This document shows, one piece after another, positions 23,925-31,447 of a stretch of 64,000 nucleotides of DNA. Source of the stretch: Streptomyces sp. TN58 (GTDB lineage Bacteria; Actinomycetota; Actinomycetes; Streptomycetales; Streptomycetaceae); assembly GCF_001941845.1 (NCBI RefSeq), contig NZ_CP018870.1, forward strand, positions 3,752,501 through 3,816,500. Direction: 5' to 3'. Below the pieces are notes generated by a model, which was given only the letters and a program-made list of their open reading frames with translations, had not been told where the DNA came from and ran no database searches. The stretch's first letter is position 1, and the number at the start of each line of letters is the position of its first letter. A program made the position numbers and the translations under genes.

Positions 23925-25136
23925 ATGACCGTCGGACCGCACGAGGACGGGGGCCCCGACCGCTCGGAGAGCTTCGGGGAGATGCTGCTGGGCGGGCTGC
24001 TGGACCACGCCCACGCGCTGCCGCCCGACCGGGTGGGGCCGGCCCTCGCCGACGTCCTCGCCCGGATCGGCGGCCGGAATCCGCAGATCCTGCTCCAGGA
24101 CTACGGGCAGCAGAGCCTGGTCCCCCTCGCCGGGGACGGACTGGCGGACGGCGATCCCGTGCCCATCGACGGTTCGGCGGCCGGTCGCTGCTTCCTCACC
24201 TCGCGTCCGGTCGAGGTGCCGGTGGTCGAGGGGGTACGGGTTCACGTCCCGCTGCTCGACGGCGGCGACCAGGCCGGTGTCCTGGCCGTCACCCTCGACG
24301 CGGTCGACGACGACGCCCGCCGCCTCCTGCGCAGGCTCGCCGCCCTGGCCGCCGACACCATCCGGACCAAGAACGGCTACACCGACCTCTTCTTCCGCAC
24401 CCGCCGGGGCGAAGCGATGAGCGTCGCCGCCGAGATCCAGTGGTCGCTCCTGCCGCCGCTCGCCATGACGATGCCCCGCGTCGCCGTCGCCGGAGTCCTG
24501 GAACCCGCCTACGACGTGGCCGGCGACAGCTTCGACTACGCCCTGAACGGCGACGTCCTCCACCTCGCCATGATCGACGCCATGGGCCACGGCCTGGACG
24601 CCGCGACCATGGCGACCGTCGCCATCGGCGCGTACCGGCACGCCCGCCGCACCAGCGTCGAACTCTCCGAGATCTACCTCTTCATGGACCGGGCCGTCGC
24701 CGAGCAGTTCGCCCTCGACCACTTCGTCACCGCGCAGATGCTGCGGCTCGACACCGGCACCGGCCGCCTCCAGTGGGTCAACGCCGGACACCCCGCCCCC
24801 ATGCTGATCCGCCACCACCGCGTCGTACGCCGCCTCGACAGCCCCACCACCCTCCCCGTCGGCTTCGGCGGAGACCAGCCGCAGGTCAGCGAAGTGGCGC
24901 TCGAACCCGGGGACCGGATCCTCTGCTTCACCGACGGTCTGATCGAGGAACACGAGAGCGGGCAGGAGGAGTTCGGTGAGGACCAGCTGATCGACTGGGT
25001 CCACCGGCTGGACCGGGCCGACCGCGGCGTACGGGCCGTGGCACGCGACCTGTCCCACACGCTCAGACGGGCCCGCGGCGAGACCACCACCGACGACGCG
25101 ACCCTCGTCCTCGTCGAGTGGCGCGGACGAGGGTGA
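23925..25136 (+). CDS. GAF-SpoIIE PP2C-type phosphatase
   Basis: 403 residues from ATG 23925 (GGAGG site). Residues about 20-145 look like a GAF sensor domain. Residues 165-400 are a SpoIIE/RsbU phosphatase with metal ligands in YDVAGDSFDY (Asp201) and MIDAMGHG (Asp218), and CFTDGLIE downstream. Such enzymes dephosphorylate anti-sigma antagonists in response to a ligand. It is a candidate partner for an RsbW-like protein, one of which lies in the cargo operon at 16183, although that link is unproven. Confidence 0.88.
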   Translation: MTVGPHEDGGPDRSESFGEMLLGGLLDHAHALPPDRVGPALADVLARIGGRNPQILLQDYGQQSLVPLAGDGLADGDPVPIDGSAAGRCFLTSRPVEVPVVEGVRVHVPLLDGGDQAGVLAVTLDAVDDDARRLLRRLAALAADTIRTKNGYTDLFFRTRRGEAMSVAAEIQWSLLPPLAMTMPRVAVAGVLEPAYDVAGDSFDYALNGDVLHLAMIDAMGHGLDAATMATVAIGAYRHARRTSVELSEIYLFMDRAVAEQFALDHFVTAQMLRLDTGTGRLQWVNAGHPAPMLIRHHRVVRRLDSPTTLPVGFGGDQPQVSEVALEPGDRILCFTDGLIEEHESGQEEFGEDQLIDWVHRLDRADRGVRAVARDLSHTLRRARGETTTDDATLVLVEWRGRG

Positions 25137-25277
25137 CGGACCCGGCGCGTCCGGCTCCGGCGCGGAGTACGTTGGAGGTACCGGGAGCACCTCGTACACC
25201 CGCTCTCACGCGGACGTCGTTCCCGGCGCTCACTAGGCCGGGGCGCCCCGGGCGCCCCGGGGACGGGTCCCGGTCTC

Positions 25278-25838
25278 ATGACCAGCACCACCGCTCCCAC
25301 CCGCCAGGCCCGCATGGCCCTGACCCCGAACACCTCCGTGACCGGCCTGCTGGACGGCGCCTGGTGGCCGTACTCACGCGATCTCGCCACCGAACTGCTT
25401 CCCCTGGTGGAGGCGCTGCGGGACCGCTTCGGGCGCGTCACGCGCATCACCGCGAACCCGGCCCCCTGGCCGGTCGCTTTGCGCAAGGTCCCCGTCGGCG
25501 GCTACGCCGTGCACGTGGGCTGGTTCGCCGGCCAGGCCCCCGACACGATGATCCTGCTCTCGTACAACCTCGGCCGCTGCGACCTGCTCGTGATCCCCCC
25601 GGAGACCGAACCCGCCTCCGCCGCGCGCCTGATGGCCGCCGCGTCCGCCCCGGGCAACGTCCACACCACCGGCACCCTGATGTCCGAGGAGCACGAGACC
25701 GGTCGTCTCCTGCGGGAGGCAGGGGCCCGTGAGGACGCCTGGGAGACGGAGGGCGGCGCCTCCCCGCAGCCCCGGCTCCGCCCCCGCCCCGTCGTCGGGG
25801 CACGCATGATCTACCTGCCCCACGGCGTGCGGAGATGA
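25278..25838 (+). CDS. DUF5994-like protein 2
   Basis: 186 residues from ATG. SVTGLLDGAWWPYSRDLATELLPLVEAL near residues 17-45 matches the protein at 22759, but the C-terminus is longer and basic. DUF5994 members have no known role. Codon use is ordinary for the region. The attR copy lies 158 bp downstream. Confidence 0.75.
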   Translation: MTSTTAPTRQARMALTPNTSVTGLLDGAWWPYSRDLATELLPLVEALRDRFGRVTRITANPAPWPVALRKVPVGGYAVHVGWFAGQAPDTMILLSYNLGRCDLLVIPPETEPASAARLMAAASAPGNVHTTGTLMSEEHETGRLLREAGAREDAWETEGGASPQPRLRPRPVVGARMIYLPHGVRR

Positions 25839-25995
25839 CACCTGCTGCGACCCGCCCTCCGATCCCGTGCCCCATCCGTGCCCTTGGTGGCGGTGAACAG
25901 CGGTCGAAACGGGTGCCCACCGAGCCGGTGGAAAGCCGACACGAGGGCGCGTTTCCCCAGGTCAGGCGCTAGATGATCGAGACGGGCGTCGGTGA

Positions 25996-26037
25996 TTCCC
26001 AAGCTTATAGCGCGGGTTCGATTCCCGTCATCCGCTC
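25996..26037 (+). repeat. Attachment site attR (42-bp tRNA-Gly end copy)
   Basis: Identical to 4387-4428. Upstream of it there is no tRNA 5' half, so this is the right junction of the integrated element. It is followed by its own hairpin terminator. Confidence 0.93.
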
Positions 26038-26044
26038 CACGACA

Positions 26045-26071
26045 AAGCCCCAGGTCAGCGACCTGGGGCTT
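26045..26071 (+). terminator. tRNA-type terminator after attR
   Basis: Perfect 12-bp stem AAGCCCCAGGTC (26045-26056) with GACCTGGGGCTT (26060-26071), then GTTTGTTGT. It is homologous in position and form to the terminator after tRNA-Gly. Confidence 0.85.
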
Positions 26072-26709
26072 GTTTGTTGTCTAGACCCATCGCAGGAGTC
26101 GCCGTCGGGCAGTTGGCGCCACGCGCCATGATGCGGATCGTGCAGAGCTTTCGCGAGCGCGAGCTTCTTACGGTCACCCTTTTCGAGTTGATCTCTGAGC
26201 TGAAGCCGATTGGCAGGCAGCGAGAAGCGGTCTGATGAGCACCCGGCAGCCTGCGCCACGATCACCCCCAGCGAGCTGGGGCGACGGATCCGGCCTGTCC
26301 GCAGCCCCAGTTGCATACCCACAGCCGCAGTTCTCGACCCGTGGCACGGGCCGTCGACCGCCGAAGTGCCGTAAACGCCCCCGGGCGGCACGCAGCGCCA
26401 AGTCCCGTCGTGCGCGGCGGACGGGATACACCTGGGCGAAGGCTCGCTCCCGATCGTCGGCAGACACCCGCGCGTCGCCTGTGACCCGGGGCTTTGCCAT
26501 GGAGCCGATGACGGGGGTCGAAGCCGCGCCACAAGCCTGGGAATCACTCGGCGCTTGGGCGGGCGTCCGGCTTCTGACCCGCGCCCGGGTGATCTCGTCC
26601 ATGGGAGCGCTACATGCCCCACCCCAGGGCGCGCCCCAGCCTCGCCCCCCAGGCCAAGCAGCAGGGGTCAGCACAGGGCCGCAGAGACAGCTCCGGCATT
26701 GCCGGTGTG
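26072..26709. other. Non-coding stretch right of attR
   Basis: About 640 bp in which I see no supported gene. Open frames here have no family pattern and poor starts. It is probably decayed remains of an earlier insertion, since a degraded third tRNA-end copy follows at 27411. Confidence 0.5.
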
Positions 26710-27219
26710 TCAGACAGCCCCGTGGCGCGCGGCAATGCCACGGATCTCCAGTACTGCGTGCGGCTGCTCCAGCAGCATTGTCCCGGCCTCGCGCCCCTGA
26801 TGGTAGATGCGCAGCCGCGGGCCCTCGGCGATCACCTGCAACTCTGGCCACGGGTGCCGCCACAGGAGGGCGGAGCGCTCCCACATCTGCAGGCCGCTGG
26901 TCGTCGCCTGGAGTTGGTACTGCGGACCCTCATGTGCCTCGGGCGGGGTGTGCTCGGTGTACGGGGGGCGGACCGTGTAGGTGCCGACCACTGTCTCCCC
27001 GGGCTCCAGGACTTCTTTGCGGATGCCGCGCTGACGACCCATCTGCGCCCCGGTCCAGCCGGCGAGCCCCGCCGTGAGCGAGGCCACGGCCACGACCGCC
27101 CACAAAGGCAGATCGGCCATTACCCCACCGCAGGCGACCGCCAGCGCCGCGGGCAGTGCCGTCCCGGCCGCGCCTGACAGCCGCGCACGCAGAATGCGCC
27201 GTTCTCGGCCTTCACTCAT
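26710..27219 (-). CDS. Small membrane protein, hypothetical
   Basis: 169 residues from ATG 27219 with AAGGAGG about 14 bases upstream. Two adjacent hydrophobic segments (about residues 15-35 and 38-58: TALPAALAVACGGVM, LWAVVAVASLTAGLAG) precede a hydrophilic part of about 110 residues. It lies alone between the attR copy and the third relic, so it may be cargo of an older insertion. Confidence 0.6.
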   Translation of the reverse strand: MSEGRERRILRARLSGAAGTALPAALAVACGGVMADLPLWAVVAVASLTAGLAGWTGAQMGRQRGIRKEVLEPGETVVGTYTVRPPYTEHTPPEAHEGPQYQLQATTSGLQMWERSALLWRHPWPELQVIAEGPRLRIYHQGREAGTMLLEQPHAVLEIRGIAARHGAV

Positions 27220-27763
27220 GTCGTTGTCCCCCTCCTTACCCCCTGCCCGGCAGCCCCGAAGCGCGGTCCTCTGACGTGGTTGGTCACCTGCCGCACACTG
27301 GCCCCCGGTCACGGCCAACCATGCCAGCCACTTTCCCTGCAGCGCATTGCCGGGATCCGGCAGAGTTGGAGGAGGAAGACCGACAGTGCCGGACGGCGGA
27401 GCTGCACATGGCGCGGGCGGATTTCCGTCATCCGCTCTTCGATGAAGGCCCAGGTCAGCGGCGTGGGCCTGCGTCGCTGTCCAGACCGACCTGCCCGGCG
27501 CGGAGGTGGACGAGGTTCATCGTGGTGCGCGGCACCGAGTGGTTGCCCTTGCCCGAAAGAGGACGGCGCTGATGTCGTTCAGCTCGGAGCCCACGTACTC
27601 GCAGACGCCGCCGTACGGTTGCGGCACCACCACCTCGGCCCCTTGCTGACGTACCACCGCTGAATCGACAGCCACAGCCAACGTCAGCACATCGTCATGC
27701 GCGTGAGTGAAGGCTCGCCGACCCGCAACCCCCGTAACTGACAGGCGAGTTCGCGATGCCGGT
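27220..27763. other. Gene-poor stretch containing the third tRNA-end relic
   Basis: About 540 bp between the membrane protein and the TetR gene. Apart from the relic at 27411-27439 and its decayed hairpin (to about 27470), nothing supported was found. Confidence 0.5.
27411..27439 (+). repeat. Degraded third copy of the tRNA-Gly end
   Basis: GCGCGGG, a few changed bases, then CCGTCATCCGCTCTT (27425-27439), identical over 15 bp to the tRNA end and its first flanking bases. GATGAAGGCCCAGGTCAG continues the likeness to the tRNA terminator. It marks an older insertion boundary. Confidence 0.75.
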
Positions 27764-28381
27764 TCAGCATCTCCTCCCGGCAGTCGTGAAGATCCGGTCC
27801 AGGTGGTGGTGGAGCACCGCGATCGCCGACTCCGGGCTCCGCTGGCCCACGAGGATGCTGGTGCCCATCGTCGCCGCCATCGCGAGCAGGCTGATCGCCT
27901 CCGTGCGCGCGTCGGCGCCCGGGTCGGCCAGGCCGGCCTCCTGGGCCTGTTCCAGCAGGCCGGTCAGGGCGTTCTCCGCGGCGTCGGGGTTGTCGATGAA
28001 GGGCTGGGCGGCCAGCGCCTCGTCGGTCACGGACAGGATCGCGTAGGAGCTGTACAGCAGGTGGAACGTACGGCTCTCCGGGTCCGTCGGCAACGAGGCC
28101 AGCAGCAGCGCCTCCACCGTGGCACGCGGGCCGGGGTCCGGGCCGGCCGCGGCCAGGCGGGCGCCCACCCTCGCCGTGAAGCGGTCGGTCAGGTGCCGGA
28201 GGCCGTAGAAGAGCAGCTTCTCCTTGGTCTCGAAGTAGTACTGCACGAGCCGGAGCGAAACCCCGGCCTCCGCGGCCACGTCGCGCATGCCGACCGCATG
28301 CAGTCCGCGCCGCCCCGCGACCTGGATGAGTGCCTCGGCGATCTGGGCGCGCCGCTCCTGGTGATCCACACGCTTCGGCAT
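27764..28381 (-). CDS. TetR-family regulator
   Basis: 205 residues from ATG 28381. The N-terminal helix-turn-helix (AEALIQVAGRRGLHAVGMRDVAAEAGVSLRLVQYYF) is at about residues 14-50; the C-terminus is a ligand-binding helical domain. It is divergent from an alpha/beta hydrolase gene with a palindrome at 28445-28466 between them, so it probably represses both in response to a hydrolase substrate. Confidence 0.9.
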   Translation of the reverse strand: MPKRVDHQERRAQIAEALIQVAGRRGLHAVGMRDVAAEAGVSLRLVQYYFETKEKLLFYGLRHLTDRFTARVGARLAAAGPDPGPRATVEALLLASLPTDPESRTFHLLYSSYAILSVTDEALAAQPFIDNPDAAENALTGLLEQAQEAGLADPGADARTEAISLLAMAATMGTSILVGQRSPESAIAVLHHHLDRIFTTAGRRC

Positions 28382-28444
28382 GTTCCCGTGTCTCCGCCTG
28401 TCGATGGTGGGTCCGTTCCGGTACCGGACCGCTTGATGGTACCG

Positions 28445-28466
28445 CCGTACCACATCAATGGTACGG
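28445..28466. promoter_or_regulatory. TetR operator candidate
   Basis: CCGTACCA-CATCAA-TGGTACGG, an 8-bp inverted repeat with a 6-bp spacer in the divergent region. Further GGTACC steps lie upstream. Confidence 0.65.
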
Positions 28467-28505
28467 TCGTATCACGAAGACCGGATCTTCCCAGGAGGTG
28501 CCGCC

Positions 28506-29444
28506 GTGCCCGAGAACACCGCCCGCGTACGCCGCGATGTCGGCCGCTACGTCAACGACACTCTGCGCGACCGCTACTTCGCCGCCGAGGACGTGCTCCA
28601 CGCGATGGGGGCACCCATCCGCTCCGAGACGGACGTCAAGACCAGCTTCGGCACCACCCACGTCTACCGGTACGGGCCCTCGGACCCCGCGGCCGAGTCC
28701 CGGACCCCGGTCGTCCTGATCCACGGCGCGGGCTTCTCCTCCGCCATGTGGTACCCCAACACCCCCGGGCTCAGCCTCGACCGGCCCGTCTACGCCCTCG
28801 ACACCCCCGGCGACGCGAACCGCAGCATCCACCGCGAGCCCATGTGGCAGCCCGAGCGCGCCGCGCAGTGGATGGACGAGGCCCTTGACGCGCTCGGCCT
28901 CGACCGGGTCCACCTCGTCGGCTCCTCCTACGGCGGCTGGCTCGTCCTCAACCAGGCCCACCGGCGGCCCGGGCGGCTCGCCTCGGTCACCGCCCTCGAC
29001 CCCGGCGGCCTGGAGAAGGTCGGCCTGCGCTTCTTCGTCTGGATCTTCATCAGCCTGTTCGCCACCTTCGCCCCGAAGGCGCTGCGGCCCCGGCTCGCCA
29101 GATGGCTGGACCAGCCCGTCCTCGCCATCCCCGAGATGCGCACGTGGATCCAGCTCGGCGCCCGCGCCTACCGGATCCGCCGCCCGGCCCCCCTGCCGCT
29201 GACCGAGGGCGAGCTGCGGACGATCCGGACCCCGCTCTACGTCATCCTGGGCAAGCACAGCCTGCTCGTGCACCCGAAGCGGCAGCTGGAACGCGTCCCC
29301 CGGCTGATCCCCGGAGCCCGCGCCGAGATCGTCGCCGCGACCGGCCACGGCCCCCAGATCGACCACCCCGACGTGGTCAACGCCCGGATGCTGTCCTTCA
29401 TGGAGGACGTCGACTCCCTCGACCCCGCTGCGGCCGGCGCATAG
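28506..29444 (+). CDS. Alpha/beta hydrolase
   Basis: 312 residues from GTG 28506, seven bases after AGGAGG. Oxyanion motif HGAGFSS near residue 74, nucleophile elbow GSSYGG (Ser at about 140), and catalytic His in ATGHGPQ near the end. Substrate unknown. The mid-region has a hydrophobic cap (LRFFVWIFISLFATF). Divergent from and probably repressed by the neighbouring TetR protein. Confidence 0.88.
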   Translation: MPENTARVRRDVGRYVNDTLRDRYFAAEDVLHAMGAPIRSETDVKTSFGTTHVYRYGPSDPAAESRTPVVLIHGAGFSSAMWYPNTPGLSLDRPVYALDTPGDANRSIHREPMWQPERAAQWMDEALDALGLDRVHLVGSSYGGWLVLNQAHRRPGRLASVTALDPGGLEKVGLRFFVWIFISLFATFAPKALRPRLARWLDQPVLAIPEMRTWIQLGARAYRIRRPAPLPLTEGELRTIRTPLYVILGKHSLLVHPKRQLERVPRLIPGARAEIVAATGHGPQIDHPDVVNARMLSFMEDVDSLDPAAAGA

Positions 29445-29497
29445 GGACACGGCAGGGGAGAACGGCGCCGACGGGTCGGTGGTCGGCGCAGCCGGCG

Positions 29498-30346
29498 CTA
29501 GCGGAAGGCCGGCAGGTTGCGCGCGACCCAGTCGGCGAAGGGCCTGGCGGGACGGCCGAGGACGCTGTTCACGTCCCGGCTGATCTTCTGTTCCGCCGGC
29601 AGCGGGGCGCCGAGGATGTCCAGGGTTCCCCCGATCACCTCCTCGGGCATGAACTGCGCCATGTGGAGGTGGGCCTCCTCTCGGGACAGCTCCACGAAGG
29701 TCACCTCCTCACCGAGGGCTGCCGAGATCACCTCGGCCTGCCGGCGCGGGCTGATCACCTCGGGGCCCGTCAACTCGTACGTACGGCCCGCATGGCCGTC
29801 CTCACGCAACGCGGCCGCAGCGACCTCGGCGATGTCCGCCGGATCGACGACAGGCAGCGCCACATCACCGAACGGGGCGAAGACCGTGCGCTTCTCACGG
29901 ACCGACTCGGCCCAGGCGAAGGCGTTGGAGGCGAAACCACCCGGGCGCAGGATGGTGAAGTCCGGTCCGGACGCGCGCACGGCGCGTTCGAACTCGCGCA
30001 GCCGGGCGTGGGAAGGAGCCTCGGGGCGGGTGGCATTGATCTGGGAGGAGAGGAGAACGACCCGCTCGACCCCCTCGCCCCGCGCAACGTCCAGCAGAAC
30101 GCTCGGACTTTCGCCGTGACTGTTGAGCTCGCCGCCCAGCAGGATGAAAAGGGCGTCGGCGCCTTCGAGGACCGGCCGCATGCCGGCGGCGTTCCCGATG
30201 TCGGCCTGGGCGTACCGGACAGCGGACGGTGCCGCCGCCTCGGCCTGCGGGCGGCGCGATACGGCGGTGACCTCCTCGCCCGCCTCGGCAAGCACCCGTA
30301 CCAGCGTCCGCCCGATGTTGCCGGTCGCACCCGTCACCACGATCAT
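29498..30346 (-). CDS. NmrA-like NAD(P)-binding protein
   Basis: 282 residues. Rossmann start MIVVTGATGNIGRTLVRVLAEAG (TGATGNIG at 5-12), LLSSQIN in mid-protein and a C-terminal domain typical of NmrA/SDR atypical proteins. These are NAD(P)H-sensing regulators or quinone oxidoreductases. It is divergent from a TetR-type regulator that begins 87 bp away and probably controls it. Confidence 0.87.
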   Translation of the reverse strand: MIVVTGATGNIGRTLVRVLAEAGEEVTAVSRRPQAEAAAPSAVRYAQADIGNAAGMRPVLEGADALFILLGGELNSHGESPSVLLDVARGEGVERVVLLSSQINATRPEAPSHARLREFERAVRASGPDFTILRPGGFASNAFAWAESVREKRTVFAPFGDVALPVVDPADIAEVAAAALREDGHAGRTYELTGPEVISPRRQAEVISAALGEEVTFVELSREEAHLHMAQFMPEEVIGGTLDILGAPLPAEQKISRDVNSVLGRPARPFADWVARNLPAFR

Positions 30347-30365
30347 CCGATCCCCCGTGCATGTT

Positions 30366-30442
30366 GTTAGTTAGTTGACTGACTTGATTGGACGGTAACA
30401 GCCATCTGGGCAGGCTGTCTATAGTTGGTTGGGTGACTGACT
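30366..30442. promoter_or_regulatory. Divergent promoter region with repeated TGACTGACT
   Basis: TGACTGACT at 30376-30384 is repeated at 30434-30442, the second copy overlapping the GTG start of the TetR gene. GTTAGTTAGTT precedes the first. Probably binding sites of the TetR protein. Confidence 0.5.
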
Positions 30443-31050
30443 CAGGTACGCCGCGGGCGCGCGCAGCCGACAAACGCCGGCGGCTGACGACTGCGGCAGC
30501 CCGGGTACTCCACGAGCAGGGCGTCGAACGCACCACCCTCGCCGACATCGCGCGCGTGGCCGACGTCCCCGTGGGAAACGTCTACTACTACTTCAAGACC
30601 AAGGACGATCTGGTACGGGCCGCGCTGTCCGAGCACAGCGAGCACCTGGGCGAACTCACCCGACAGCTCGACGAGTTGCCCGATCCCGTGGACCGCCTCA
30701 AGGCCCTGATCGAAGCCTGGGTGGGTCAGCGCGACATCGCCGCCCGCTACGGCTGCCCCACCGGAACCCTGGCCGTCGAACTGGACAAGCGCGCGGACGG
30801 CGCCCTCGACATGGAGGCCGGAGCGGTGATCCGGCAACTGTTGGACTGGGCCGGACACCAGTTCCGTGCCCTCGGCCTCCCCGACTCGGCCGACCTCGCC
30901 GTCACCCTCGTCTCCGCATATCAGGGCATGTCGCTTCTCGCCAACGCCCTGCGCGACCCGGACATCATGACCCGCGAGGGAACGCGCCTCCTCCGCTGGC
31001 TCGACTCCCTCGACACCGGGCCCCGACCCGGTCGGCCGGGCACCCCCTAA
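30433..31050 (+). CDS. TetR-family regulator
   Basis: 205 residues from GTG 30433. Helix-turn-helix at about 14-55 (AARVLHEQGVERTTLADIARVADVPVGNVYYYFKTKDDL). The C-terminal part resembles the TetR regulators found beside NmrA-like oxidoreductases. Probably autoregulatory and controlling the divergent NmrA-like gene. Confidence 0.9.
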   Translation: MTDSGTPRARAADKRRRLTTAAARVLHEQGVERTTLADIARVADVPVGNVYYYFKTKDDLVRAALSEHSEHLGELTRQLDELPDPVDRLKALIEAWVGQRDIAARYGCPTGTLAVELDKRADGALDMEAGAVIRQLLDWAGHQFRALGLPDSADLAVTLVSAYQGMSLLANALRDPDIMTREGTRLLRWLDSLDTGPRPGRPGTP

Positions 31051-31149
31051 GCGCCTCCGCCCCGCGCCCCGGGGGCCGGCAGCCCCAGGGCGGGTACGCA
31101 GCCGTGTCACGTATGCCTGGATCGGGTGTTCGTCGACCGGCCGGGCGGG

Positions 31150-31371
31150 TCAGCCCAGTCGCTTGAGTTCGCGCACGGTGGCCGGCACAGCGAGCAGCAG
31201 ACCGAACGTGGTCGCGAAGGCGCCTCCTCCGGCCAGAACGGCCTCGGTGGTGTCGGCGCCCGATCGAAGCACGAGTAGCACCACGACCAGGCCGGCCACC
31301 ACGGACCAGGTCACGTACAGGGCAAGCCACAGTCGCCACGTGCGTCCGGGAGCGGCTGTCGTTTCGGACAT
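31150..31371 (-). CDS. Small two-helix membrane protein
   Basis: 73 residues from ATG 31371 (GAAAGGA site). Two hydrophobic segments: LWLALYVTWSVVAGLVVVLLVL and GGGAFATTFGLLLAVPATV, with a basic tail. No family recognised. It lies downstream of the DNA methylase gene, 76 bp away and in the same direction, and could be co-transcribed. Confidence 0.65.
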   Translation of the reverse strand: MSETTAAPGRTWRLWLALYVTWSVVAGLVVVLLVLRSGADTTEAVLAGGGAFATTFGLLLAVPATVRELKRLG

Positions 31372-31447
31372 GGAATCGATCCTTTCGGGGTTCACGAATG
31401 GAGGAAGGGCAGGACGGGTCGTGTGGAGATCGGCGGACGGCGGGCCG

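Larger units (their letters stand above)
4387..26037 (+). mobile_element. Integrative mobilizable/conjugative element in tRNA-Gly(CCC)
   Basis: Bounded by perfect 42-bp direct repeats. It holds a tyrosine integrase and overlapping excisionase (6648-8059), phage-type regulators, a DUF3631-type ATPase, a DUF2637-type membrane protein, a MobC-like protein and a MOBP-type relaxase, then metabolic cargo. No FtsK-like TraB translocase and no RepSA-type replication initiator was recognised. It may therefore be mobilizable rather than self-transmissible, or use the DUF3631 protein for replication. A relic of the tRNA terminator at about 22742 suggests it is a composite of at least two insertions. Confidence 0.88.

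Noticed and set aside
26005..26622. Leftward 205-residue open frame ending MTGIEPAL
   Set aside because: Same artefact, read in reverse through the attR copy of the tRNA end; Arg/Pro-rich with no family pattern.
26235..27077. 280-residue rightward open frame right of attR
   Set aside because: Arg/Pro/Ser-rich without domain pattern and partly antisense to the membrane-protein gene at 26710.
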